Assembly (NCBI GenBank): GCA_002383485.1
Contig: DFYY01000024.1
Span: forward strand, 1-10,409
Direction of reading: 5' to 3'
Source of the DNA: Bacteroidales bacterium UBA4070
GTDB lineage: Bacteria; Bacteroidota; Bacteroidia; Bacteroidales; VadinHA17
DNA length: 10,409 nucleotides
Shown: positions 1 through 6,208 of the stretch, one piece after another
How positions within the stretch are numbered: position 1 is the stretch's first letter
How the letters are laid out: every line of letters starts with the position of its first letter
Made by a program: the position numbers and the translations under genes
The notes under the pieces: model-generated
Database searches by the model: none
What the model was told of the DNA's origin: nothing
The model's input: the letters and a program-made list of their open reading frames with translations, nothing else

Positions 1-190
1 TTTTGAGTTTAAAGACAAACACTAAATAGTCCGAGTTGGCAACTTCTTCAAGTTTGGTTGTGAAAGCTCTTAAACATTTATCACTTCCACTTCTTCCACC
101 TGTTTCATGAGATCCAGATGAATTTTCACCTTTATTTTCTTTTTGATTTTCAGAGTAATCCGAAAAATTTCCTGTTCCAGTACTTCCCAT
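1..190 (-). CDS. Hypothetical protein, N-terminal part only
   Basis: Reading leftward from an ATG at 190, the frame stays open for 63 codons and runs off the window edge. The N-terminus (MGSTGTGNFSDYSENQ) is followed by a low-complexity stretch rich in Gly, Ser, Asn and Glu to about residue 36. A more ordinary segment then begins with DKCLRAF and continues with KLEEVANSDYLVFVF, which could be the start of a folded domain. No signal peptide or membrane segment is visible, so a cytoplasmic protein is likely. I do not recognise the family and assign no function. Codon use is AT-rich (AGA for Arg, TTA for Leu, AAA), unlike the lysC and thrS regions. A TAnnTTTG box read leftward at 263-256 could be its -7 promoter element. 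The AT-rich base composition and the nearby tRNA genes suggest acquired DNA, but that is inference. Confidence 0.6.
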   Translation of the reverse strand, partial: MGSTGTGNFSDYSENQKENKGENSSGSHETGGRSGSDKCLRAFTTKLEEVANSDYLVFVFKLK

Positions 191-640
191 AGGTTTGTTG
201 GTTTAAGGTTAGGTTATCGTTTTTTGCATGGTCAATAGACAAATGACTTGAATATCAAAGTTAAATAAATGAAAATGAAATTAGGAAGGTAAAACTGATA
301 TATTTTGCTAATACTGAAAAATTTCTTGAGTTCGTGATGATTTTAAGCGGCCCTTAGAAGTCACCTGAATTAATTGTAATGAAGTAACATCAGTTAACAA
401 CTTATCTGGTTATTGGCTTGATTAAGGTTGAAGGAATTCTAACTTTGTAGTGCGGTCAGAACGATCGTCCAACGAAATTCGAAGTTTGCAGATCCATAAC
501 TTTTGCGTCCGAAAACTTATTACGTGAGCCCGACAAAGTAATTTGAAGGGCTTAATCTTGTATATTGGTGCAAGCGGAAAATCATCAAAAACAGCCTTCA
601 CAAAGAGACAAGTGGTGCAATGGTGGTGCAGACACCAAAA
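191..640. other. AT-rich stretch with no supportable gene
   Basis: Between the partial leftward gene and the tRNA terminator I see no frame with a start codon, reasonable length and recognisable protein. Short open stretches exist on both strands (for example leftward about 606-425), but none starts with ATG or matches a family I know. A small direct repeat (GGTGCAATGGTGGTGCA) lies near 613-630. The stretch may be the degraded end of an inserted element next to the tRNA genes, but no integrase and no copy of the tRNA 3' end is visible in it. Confidence 0.5.
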
Positions 641-675
641 GAAAAAACCGCAACTAATTGATTTTCAATTGCGGC
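641..675 (-). terminator. Intrinsic terminator of the tRNA-Leu pair
   Basis: Read leftward, an outer stem CCGCAA/TTGCGG encloses an inner TTGA/TCAA stem with a 4-nt bulge on one side, and is followed by six T residues. It begins 14 nt past the 3' end of the second tRNA, as expected for the end of this transcript. Confidence 0.75.
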
Positions 676-688
676 TTCATTAGAAAAG

Positions 689-772
689 TGCCCAGGACAA
701 GACTCGAACTTGCACACCCTTACGAGCACCAGCCCCTCAAGCTGGCGTGTCTACCAATTTCACCACCTGGGC
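689..772 (-). tRNA. tRNA-Leu (anticodon GAG)
   Basis: This leftward tRNA folds with a 7-bp acceptor stem (GCCCAGG/CCTGGGC), discriminator A, a D arm containing TTGGTAGAC, and an anticodon stem CCAGC/GCTGG around the loop TTGAGGG, giving anticodon GAG for CUC and CUU codons. A long variable arm of the type seen in Leu and Ser tRNAs follows. The T arm is GCAAG-TTCGAGT-CTTGT, with one G-U pair. The 3' CCA is not encoded. It is the second gene of a two-tRNA transcript, 8 nt after tRNA-Leu(CAG), and precedes the terminator at 641-675. Confidence 0.95.
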
Positions 773-780
773 GTTGTTGG

Positions 781-867
781 TGGTGCCCAGAACAGGACTC
801 GAACCTGCACATCATTGCTGACACTAGTCCCTGAAACTAGCGCGTCTACCAATTTCGCCATCTGGGC
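781..867 (-). tRNA. tRNA-Leu (anticodon CAG)
   Basis: This leftward tRNA has the acceptor stem GCCCAGA/TCTGGGC, discriminator A and an encoded CCA at 781-783. The anticodon stem CTAGT/ACTAG surrounds the loop TTCAGGG, giving anticodon CAG for the CUG codon, which is frequent in the neighbouring genes. A long variable arm and the T arm GCAGG-TTCGAGT-CCTGT complete a class II tRNA. It is the first gene of the pair. Its partner at 689-772 lacks the encoded CCA, so this organism needs CCA-adding activity for that tRNA. Confidence 0.95.
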
Positions 868-935
868 CACTTTCCGGATACCAAAGCTTTTTGCACCGTG
901 AGATGCCACCCTGCTTTTATCCTTCAATGCGGCTG

Positions 936-963
936 CAAAAATAAAGATTTTTTCTTAACCAAA
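936..963 (-). promoter_or_regulatory. Likely promoter of the tRNA-Leu pair
   Basis: Read leftward, TATTTTTG (943-936) matches the Bacteroidota -7 consensus TAnnTTTG, and TTTG at 963-960 could be the -33 element. The gap of 16 nt is shorter than the usual 19-21. The -7 box lies about 70 nt before the 5' end of tRNA-Leu(CAG), leaving room for a short leader. Confidence 0.5.
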
Positions 964-994
964 TACCCTAAATCCCAAAATGGCAAAAAATATT

Positions 995-1105
995 TCAGCC
1001 GCTAGAATCCGGAGTCAAGCCGTACTCCTGACTGCTCCCGGGCAAAAAGAGTGCACAGGCAGGCAGAAGAATGATCATTAAGGCAAAATAAACCAGTTTT
1101 TTCAT
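995..1105 (-). CDS. Possible small lipoprotein-like peptide (36 aa)
   Basis: A leftward ATG frame at 1105 gives 36 codons and a TGA stop at 997-995. The N-terminus has two lysines (MKK), a hydrophobic run to about residue 16, and then LLPAC with Cys at 17, which resembles a lipoprotein signal peptide and lipobox. About 19 residues (ALFLPGSSQEYGLTPDSSG) would remain after the Cys. An AAAGGAAA stretch lies just before the start. No homologue is recognised, and peptides this short can arise by chance. The signal-peptide shape and its position in an otherwise empty gap between the tRNA promoter and lysC are the only support. If real it would be a membrane-anchored peptide of unknown role, similar in size class to entericidin-type peptides. 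Confidence 0.4.
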   Translation of the reverse strand: MKKLVYFALMIILLPACALFLPGSSQEYGLTPDSSG

Positions 1106-1182
1106 TTCATTTTCCTTTCATGCTTTTTTCTGATTACCCAAAAAAATAAGGTGGCTCAAGTCCCTTAAGTTTCTCTTTTATC

Positions 1183-1190
1183 TATATTTG
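1183..1190 (+). promoter_or_regulatory. Candidate -7 box upstream of lysC
   Basis: TATATTTG matches the TAnnTTTG consensus and lies about 150 nt before the lysC start. No clear TTG/TTTG -33 element sits 19-21 nt upstream. A weaker near-match, TACATTG, lies at about 1273-1279, so the true start of transcription is uncertain. Confidence 0.35.
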
Positions 1191-1224
1191 ACAGCTTAAA
1201 TTTAACAAATAGTCTGCCAATAAG

Positions 1225-1344
1225 ATGATGAACATCAACAATATGGGAAAAACCTGTCGCGGATTCATATATTACATTGATAATCAAATTATTGTCAAAC
1301 ATTATTCAACTATGAAAACCAACGTCTTCAACTACAGGACATGA
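1225..1344 (+). CDS. Possible upstream leader ORF overlapping the lysC start
   Basis: An open frame from ATG 1225 (second ATG at 1228, others in frame at 1243 and 1312) runs to a TGA whose first two bases are the last two of the lysC start codon, giving an ATGA overlap. The longest version is 39 residues; the shortest, from 1312, is MKTNVFNYRT. This arrangement would couple translation of a leader peptide to lysC. There is no run of Lys or Thr codons as in classic attenuators and no strong terminator hairpin, so it may be only a 5' untranslated region with a chance frame. Confidence 0.2.
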   Translation: MMNINNMGKTCRGFIYYIDNQIIVKHYSTMKTNVFNYRT

Positions 1345-2654
1345 AGGTATACAAATTCGGAGGCACTTCGGTAGGCAGTCCTGAACGATTCAGGGCGCTT
1401 TTGCCTCTGATCAGTGACGGAGAACAGAAGATAGTGGTTCTGTCGGCCATGGCAGGGACTACCAATGAGCTGGTTGAGATATCCGGGCTCTTTTCTTCGG
1501 GTGACAGTGACGGGGCAATGAAGAGGAGCGAACAGCTTCGGGCCGGGTATCACACTGTCGCGAAGGAGCTCTTCGCCTCTGCGACATGGTCAGAACGGGC
1601 CCATGATCTCATTGACGAGCATTTCAATTATATTATCTCCCTCTTTTCAAGGGAGTACAGCAGGCATAACGAGAAGCGCATACTAGCCCGCGGCGAGCTG
1701 CTGTCAACCGCCATTCTCCACTTCCTGCTTTCCGAGGTTGGGATAGCCTCTGCCCTTATCCCGGCGCTGAACTTCATGAGGGTAGACAAGGACGGCGAGC
1801 CTGATTATTTCTACATCAGGGAAAACCTGAGGCGTGAGATGGCCGGGATAAAGAATGAACAGATAATCATAACCCAGGGATTCATCTGCCGCAATGTATT
1901 TGGGGAGACTGACAACCTGCGCCGCGGCGGAAGCGACTACAGCGCTACTATTATCGGTGCTGCACTTGGTGCGGAGGAGGTTCAGATCTGGACTGACATC
2001 AGCGGACTTCATAACAATGATCCCAGGTACGTTGAAAACACCAGGGTCATCAGGAGCCTCTCCTTCAGCGAGGCGGCTGAGCTGGCCTACTTCGGGGCAA
2101 AAATACTTCATCCCTCGAGCATTAACCCGGCAAGGATGAAGAATATACCTGTCAGGCTCAAGAACACTATGGAGCCTGCCGACGAAGGTACACTTATTAC
2201 CTCTGCATCAACTCTCCAGGACTACACTGCCGTGGCCGCAAAAGACAGCATCACTGCCATCAGGATCCGCTCAGACAGGATGCTGATGGCATACGGTTTC
2301 ATGAGGAGGATCTTCGAGGCCTTCGAAGCCTTCAGGACCCCGATAGACATGATCACTACTTCGGAAGTATCAGTCTCTCTGACAATTGAGGATCCCACTC
2401 ACCTTGAAGAGATAGTGAATTCGCTCAGCTCCATAGGTCACGTGGAAATCGATCATCAGCAAACAATCATCTGTATTGTGGGCGACTTCCGTCCTGACCG
2501 GGTAGGGTCAGCTCCCGAGATTTTCCAGGCCCTGAACCAGATCCCCGTCAAGATGATCTCATACGGCGGCAGTGACCACAGTGTTTCGATACTTATCAAT
2601 ACAACCGACAAGATTACGGCGCTAAGGGCGCTCAATGAGATGTTATTTTCATAG
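1341..2654 (+). CDS. lysC: Aspartokinase, monofunctional LysC type
   Basis: Aspartokinase phosphorylates L-aspartate with ATP to 4-phospho-L-aspartate, the committed step toward lysine (via diaminopimelate), threonine and methionine. The 437-residue length is normal for a monofunctional enzyme, and no homoserine dehydrogenase domain is fused. The start is fixed by KFGGTSVG at residues 5-12, the N-terminal signature. Other kinase motifs are TQGF at 178-181, RGGSDYSA at 195-202 (nucleotide/substrate site), WTDISGL at 217-223, DPR at 227-229 and AELAYFGAKILHP at 246-258. Two C-terminal ACT domains (about 300-370 and 374-437) follow. The segment TTSEVSVSL resembles the lysine-sensing ACT region of E. 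coli LysC, so feedback control by lysine is likely but not proven. The stop is 5 nt before lysA, so the two genes form an operon. Confidence 0.95.
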   Translation: MKVYKFGGTSVGSPERFRALLPLISDGEQKIVVLSAMAGTTNELVEISGLFSSGDSDGAMKRSEQLRAGYHTVAKELFASATWSERAHDLIDEHFNYIISLFSREYSRHNEKRILARGELLSTAILHFLLSEVGIASALIPALNFMRVDKDGEPDYFYIRENLRREMAGIKNEQIIITQGFICRNVFGETDNLRRGGSDYSATIIGAALGAEEVQIWTDISGLHNNDPRYVENTRVIRSLSFSEAAELAYFGAKILHPSSINPARMKNIPVRLKNTMEPADEGTLITSASTLQDYTAVAAKDSITAIRIRSDRMLMAYGFMRRIFEAFEAFRTPIDMITTSEVSVSLTIEDPTHLEEIVNSLSSIGHVEIDHQQTIICIVGDFRPDRVGSAPEIFQALNQIPVKMISYGGSDHSVSILINTTDKITALRALNEMLFS

Positions 2655-2659
2655 AAAGC

Positions 2660-3808
2660 ATGATCACAAAAGAGATTACTGAAAAACTCGGGAGCCGTGA
2701 GACCCCCTATTATTATTATGACCTCGAGATACTGCGTGAGACGCTGGCTGTGGCATCAGGCGAGGCAGCCATCAGGGATTTTCATGTTCATTTTGCGGTT
2801 AAGGCCAACTTCAACCCGGTAATAATGAAGATTATGGCAGGATATGGGTTCGGGGCCGACTGTGTAAGCGGGAACGAAGTGGAACATGCCATCGCGTGCG
2901 GCTTTCCTGCCAGTAAGACTGTCTTCGCCGGTGTGGGCAAGAGCGACCGTGAGATAGAGACTGCGCTCAGGCTCGGCATCAAGTGCTTCAATGCAGAATC
3001 AGCTGCCGAACTGGAGGTCATTGAAACCATAGCCGGAAGAATGGGAATAAAGGCTTCCGTCGCTCTGCGCATCAACCCGAACGTCGAGGCTCACACGATC
3101 AAGAACATTACGACAGGCACCGATGAAAACAAGTTCGGCATCAGGATTGTAGATCTGGAAGGCGTGCTGGAGAGGCTTAAGGAGCTGGAACACATTCACT
3201 ACAGGGGGATTCACTTTCACATCGGGTCGCAAATTACTGACCTCCATGTCTACCGGAATCTCTGCACAAGGATTAACGAGCTCTGGCAGTGGCTGACAGA
3301 CAGGGGGTTTGAGCCTGAGGATATCAATGTTGGCGGCGGTCTCGGGGTGAGTTATGACGACCCTGACCGTTTTCCTCCCTTTGCTGACTATTTTGATGTC
3401 TTCAGGAATCACCTGGACAACAGGATACGAAGCACCGTGTCCTTCGAGCTTGGCAGGTCTCTCACTGCAAACTGCGGATCGCTCATAGCCAGGGTACTGT
3501 ATGTCAAACCTGGCGCCGCGGAAACTTTTGTGATACTTGATGCCGGCATGACCGAACTGATGAGGCCGGCGCTGTACCATGCATATCATCGCATTGAGAA
3601 TCTCACCTCACAAGGAAAGGAAAAGAAATACACAGTTGTGGGTCCCGTCTGTGAGACGACGGACACCTTCGGGAGATTTATACCGCTGCCTGAGACACGC
3701 CGGGGTGATCTGATAGCCATTCACTCCGCCGGAGCATACGGTGAGGTGATGGCCTCGCGCTACAATATGCGGGCACTGCCGGAAACGGTGTTTTCCGATA
3801 GTCTTTGA
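2660..3808 (+). CDS. lysA: Diaminopimelate decarboxylase
   Basis: This PLP enzyme decarboxylates meso-diaminopimelate to L-lysine, the last step of lysine synthesis, in the cytoplasm. The 382-residue protein has the fold type III barrel signature: PLP lysine K48 in HFAVKAN, HIGS at 187-190, the glycine loop GGGLGV at 225-230 that holds the PLP phosphate, and ELGR at 263-266. The C-terminal beta domain carries GPVCETTD with C331, the cysteine given across the dimer interface, and GAYGEVMASRYN with Y360. All key residues are intact. Related enzymes such as carboxynorspermidine decarboxylase share parts of this pattern, but the CETTD motif and the partner lysC favour LysA. The start ATG lies 5 nt after the lysC stop, with AGAAAG between, so translation is probably coupled. 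Length is slightly short compared with the common 400-420. Confidence 0.93.
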   Translation: MITKEITEKLGSRETPYYYYDLEILRETLAVASGEAAIRDFHVHFAVKANFNPVIMKIMAGYGFGADCVSGNEVEHAIACGFPASKTVFAGVGKSDREIETALRLGIKCFNAESAAELEVIETIAGRMGIKASVALRINPNVEAHTIKNITTGTDENKFGIRIVDLEGVLERLKELEHIHYRGIHFHIGSQITDLHVYRNLCTRINELWQWLTDRGFEPEDINVGGGLGVSYDDPDRFPPFADYFDVFRNHLDNRIRSTVSFELGRSLTANCGSLIARVLYVKPGAAETFVILDAGMTELMRPALYHAYHRIENLTSQGKEKKYTVVGPVCETTDTFGRFIPLPETRRGDLIAIHSAGAYGEVMASRYNMRALPETVFSDSL

Positions 3809-3869
3809 GTGCTGCACAAAATCGTAATACATTGGATATTGCTCGTAGAGCAGTAAGAATTGTATTGGC

Positions 3870-3899
3870 GTGGCGCCACCACCCACCCCCCGCCCCTTT
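3870..3899. other. Palindrome and C-rich tract in the convergent gap
   Basis: A perfect 10-bp palindrome GTGGCGCCAC (3870-3879) is followed by a tract with C-runs of 3, 6 and 4 (3882-3896). On the leftward strand this gives closely spaced G-runs that could form a G-quadruplex. No gene is supported here. The stretch lies just downstream of lysA. Confidence 0.4.
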
Positions 3900-3916
3900 C
3901 TTCCGTGGCCGCAGGC

Positions 3917-4045
3917 CTACAGTTCCTGACCCTCTGCGAGAGTCTTTTGTTCCTACATGCCGATGGGCTACAGTTCCTGACCATCTGCGAGGGTCTTTTG
4001 TTCCTACATGCCGATGGGCTACAGTTCCTGACCATCTGCGAGGGT
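3917..4045. repeat. 51-bp tandem repeat, about 2.5 copies
   Basis: Two full 51-bp copies (3917-3967 and 3968-4018) and a partial 27-bp copy (4019-4045) start with CTACAGTTCCTGACC. Copies 1 and 2 differ at only two bases. Each unit has two half-units that begin with GTTCCT: one carries a small hairpin GACC-n-TC-TGC-GA-n-GGTC, the other CATGCCGATGGGC with a GCC/GGC stem. A decayed half-unit appears to precede copy 1 at about 3896-3916. The period is 17 codons, so frames stay open on both strands, but the frames match no protein and have no plausible starts. I read it as a non-coding, REP-like repeat between convergent genes. Confidence 0.85.
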
Positions 4046-4073
4046 GGAACCCGGTCCGCTGCAATCCGAAATT

Positions 4074-4114
4074 CACAAATCACAATTCGCAACCGCAAAT
4101 CGCAAATCGCAAAT
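4074..4114. repeat. 7-bp tandem repeat (CGCAAAT)
   Basis: Three perfect CGCAAAT copies (4094-4114) are preceded by decayed copies CACAAAT (4074-4080), CACAATT (4081-4087) and CGCAAC (4088-4093). It directly abuts the terminator. This looks like replication slippage of a simple repeat, with no coding content. Confidence 0.85.
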
Positions 4115-4143
4115 AAAAAAAGCTGCCCGGGCAGCTTTTTTTT
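4115..4143. terminator. Bidirectional intrinsic terminator
   Basis: A perfect 14-nt palindrome GCTGCCCGGGCAGC is flanked by seven A residues on the left and eight T residues on the right, so it works as a rho-independent terminator on both strands. It ends the leftward symporter transcript 10 nt after the small membrane protein's stop, and the rightward lysC-lysA transcript about 300 nt past lysA. Confidence 0.93.
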
Positions 4144-4153
4144 GAATTCACGG

Positions 4154-4366
4154 TTATTTTCTCTTCATCAGTTTCTTCACCGGTTCGGAGAAGAAGAGCA
4201 TGATGAGCCCGAACAACAGGGTACACACCCCCGAAATCAGGTTGACATTTACATTCAGTGAACGGGCGTACATGGCATCGTCACCAATGGTTGCAAGGCC
4301 GTAAACTGTAATGATCAGCCCGAAAATCGAGAACATCAGTCCAATCGGAAATCTTATATCTAACAT
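4154..4366 (-). CDS. Small two-helix membrane protein, putative symporter accessory subunit
   Basis: This 70-residue protein starts MLDIRFPIGLMFSIFG and has two hydrophobic helices: about residues 7-25 and about 42-59, the second being LISGVCTLLFGLIMLFF. Between them is a short loop with a DDAMYARSLNVNVN segment, and the tail SEPVKKLMKRK is basic and probably cytoplasmic. I chose the ATG at 4366, 19 nt after the symporter stop. An upstream in-frame ATG at 4411 would overlap the symporter end and add a stretch with no membrane or family character. Tiny membrane proteins next to sodium:solute symporters are known (for example YjcH/DUF485 beside ActP), and this one has the same gene order, though it is shorter than DUF485. 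Co-transcription and the terminator right after it support a role with the symporter in the inner membrane. The function is inferred. Confidence 0.75.
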   Translation of the reverse strand: MLDIRFPIGLMFSIFGLIITVYGLATIGDDAMYARSLNVNVNLISGVCTLLFGLIMLFFSEPVKKLMKRK

Positions 4367-4385
4367 GATCGTTGTGTTTTTAAGG

Positions 4386-6116
4386 TTACCAGAACAGAAT
4401 TGAAAGCACAATCATAATGATTCCAACGATAAGAGCGAGGAACCAGGGCCTGTTGTACCAGACAACACCTGAGTCGTCAAGCTTCTTTGTCATTGAGTAG
4501 ACAAGACCGTCGAGTTCGGCATCGGACTTGGTGCGTTTGGAGAGCAGTGAGATGATAACCATCAGCAGCGTTGCCACTGTGAAGGCTATTATGGCTGTCC
4601 AGAAGTTCTGTGCCATCTCAACCGGGTATGTGTGTACAACGCCCAGCCAGCCTCCCTTGACAAGGGTGGTAGCTCCTTCGGGCTGGGTGAGACCATGATG
4701 AACAAGTGCCACAAGGAACCCTGCCAGCAGTCCGGTGAATGCCGCGTTGCCTGTGGATCGTTTCCAGAACATACCAAGGAAGATCACGGCGAAGAGCGGG
4801 GCATTGATCATTGAGAAGATCGTCTGAAGGAAGTCCATGATGTTGCCGAACTTGCTTGCGATATAGGCAGCTGCAATGCTGACAATCACTCCTACGATCG
4901 TAGCCATCTTTCCAACCTTGAGGTAATGTTTGTCGTCAGCCTCCTTGTTGCCTGTTGAGGGCCTGATGTAGCTTTGATAGATATCGTAAGTCCAGACTGT
5001 ATTGAAAGCTGAAACGTTACCGGCCATCCCTGACATGAAGGATGCAAGAAGGGCTGTTACCCCAAGGCCAAGTACGCCCGCCGGCAGGTACTGTTTGAGC
5101 AGCATTATGATTGTATAGTCATAGATCGGTTGTCCGGCGTCGTTCAGCGGCAGTGCAAATCCCTTAAGGGGATCATTCAGAAGCACCAGTGCAGCGATGC
5201 CAGGGACGATTATAAGGAAGGGAATGAACATCTTCGGTATGGCACCGATAAGTGGTACCTTGCGTGCAGCCGTCATTGATTCGGCTGCCATGGCGCGCTG
5301 TACAATAAGGAAGTTGGTGCACCAATAGCCGAAGGATAGCACGAAGCCCAGTCCCACGAAGATGCCGTACCATGCCACTCCCAGGGGGTTTGCTGACCCG
5401 GTGCCGGTATATTTCCAGGTTGTGGTCCATGCGTCAGCAGCAAAACCCTTGCTTTCAACAATCGGAGCCAGGCTGGCCTGCATACCGCTCCATCCCCCGA
5501 CGTCTTTCATAACAAGGAAAGCCATTGGCAGGAGGCCGATAACGATAATGAAGAACTGAAGCACTTCATTGTAAATGGCAGAAGATAGTCCTCCGAGATA
5601 GGTGTAGCCCAGCACGATTGCTGCCGAGGCAAAGAGGGAAACGTTGAAGTTCCATCCCAGGACGTTCTCAAGGAGTAGTGCAAGCGCGTACATGGAGATC
5701 CCTGATGCCAGCACAGTCATAACTGCAAACAGGATGGCATTCAGTCCGCGCGTCTTCTCATCAAAACGGAGCTTCAGGTACTCGGGTACTGACCGGGCCT
5801 TGGAGCCGTAATAGAACCGCATCATGAAGAGAGCCAGGAAGACCATTGCCGGTATGGCTCCTATCCAGTAAAAATGAGCGGTGAGCATGCCGTACTTAAG
5901 ACCTGAACCCGTCATACCCATCACCTCAAGAGCGCCGAGATTGGTGGAGATGAATGCCAGACCTGCCACCCATGCCGGGATGGATCTTCCTGCCTCAAGA
6001 AAGGCAGCGGCATTCTTCATATACTTTTTCAGGGCCCAACCTATACCCAGCACAAAAACGAAATAGACTATCATTATCAGGTAGTCTATTCCATGAAGCG
6101 CGAATTTTGTATCCAT
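4386..6116 (-). CDS. Sodium:solute symporter (SSS/SLC5 family)
   Basis: This 576-residue integral membrane protein probably uses the Na+ gradient to bring a small solute into the cytoplasm. About 13-14 hydrophobic helices can be counted from residue 11 to the C-terminus (LALIVGIIMIVLSILF). Family marks are the AGRSIPAWVAG segment at 42-52 leading into the broken first core helix (STNLGALEVMGMTGSG, 57-72), YLGGLSSAIYNEVLQ at 173-187, GYWCTNFLIVQRAMAA at 263-278 and ASFMSGMAGNVSAFNT at 358-373, ending in YDIY. By eye, S362 lies where vSGLT has a Na2-site serine (S364), while the neighbouring serine is replaced by Gly. The substrate cannot be read from the sequence; sugars, inositol-like compounds and carboxylates are all possible. 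It is followed by the small membrane protein at 4154-4366, and its start lies 18 nt after a palindrome that overlaps a -7 box. Confidence 0.9.
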   Translation of the reverse strand: MDTKFALHGIDYLIMIVYFVFVLGIGWALKKYMKNAAAFLEAGRSIPAWVAGLAFISTNLGALEVMGMTGSGLKYGMLTAHFYWIGAIPAMVFLALFMMRFYYGSKARSVPEYLKLRFDEKTRGLNAILFAVMTVLASGISMYALALLLENVLGWNFNVSLFASAAIVLGYTYLGGLSSAIYNEVLQFFIIVIGLLPMAFLVMKDVGGWSGMQASLAPIVESKGFAADAWTTTWKYTGTGSANPLGVAWYGIFVGLGFVLSFGYWCTNFLIVQRAMAAESMTAARKVPLIGAIPKMFIPFLIIVPGIAALVLLNDPLKGFALPLNDAGQPIYDYTIIMLLKQYLPAGVLGLGVTALLASFMSGMAGNVSAFNTVWTYDIYQSYIRPSTGNKEADDKHYLKVGKMATIVGVIVSIAAAYIASKFGNIMDFLQTIFSMINAPLFAVIFLGMFWKRSTGNAAFTGLLAGFLVALVHHGLTQPEGATTLVKGGWLGVVHTYPVEMAQNFWTAIIAFTVATLLMVIISLLSKRTKSDAELDGLVYSMTKKLDDSGVVWYNRPWFLALIVGIIMIVLSILFW

Positions 6117-6133
6117 GAGATTCTTTCGATTAG

Positions 6134-6154
6134 GTTTGTGAACTCACAAACTTA
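6134..6154 (-). promoter_or_regulatory. Symporter promoter -7 box with overlapping palindromic operator
   Basis: Read leftward, TAAGTTTG (6154-6147) is a perfect TAnnTTTG -7 box. Overlapping it is the perfect inverted repeat GTTTGTGA-AC-TCACAAAC (6134-6151), which would cover the transcription start. A dimeric regulator bound there would block RNA polymerase. The half-site contains TGTGA as in CRP/FNR sites, but the 2-nt spacer does not fit the standard 6-nt spacing. The ATG lies 18 nt downstream. Confidence 0.55.
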
Positions 6155-6208
6155 AAAAAATTTATCAAATGGAGTGTTGCGCCCGATTATTTTGTTTTCT
6201 GTTGCAGA

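Noticed and set aside
425..606. Leftward open stretch of about 60 codons that could be an integrase remnant
   Set aside because: There is no ATG start, no catalytic motif (R, HxxR, Y) and no recognisable family.
710..901. 63-codon rightward frame
   Set aside because: It lies across the two tRNA-Leu genes on the opposite strand and has no protein character.
3917..4045. CRISPR array
   Set aside because: The 51-bp units are directly adjacent without distinct spacers, so this is a simple tandem repeat.
3678..4261. Several overlapping open frames of 92-133 codons on both strands over the convergent gap
   Set aside because: They are open because the repeat period is 51 bp, a multiple of three. 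The translations only repeat the array, and no start or family is convincing.
4154..4411. Longer 85-residue version of the small membrane protein
   Set aside because: It overlaps the end of the symporter and adds residues without family or membrane character; the ATG at 4366 gives a clean start.
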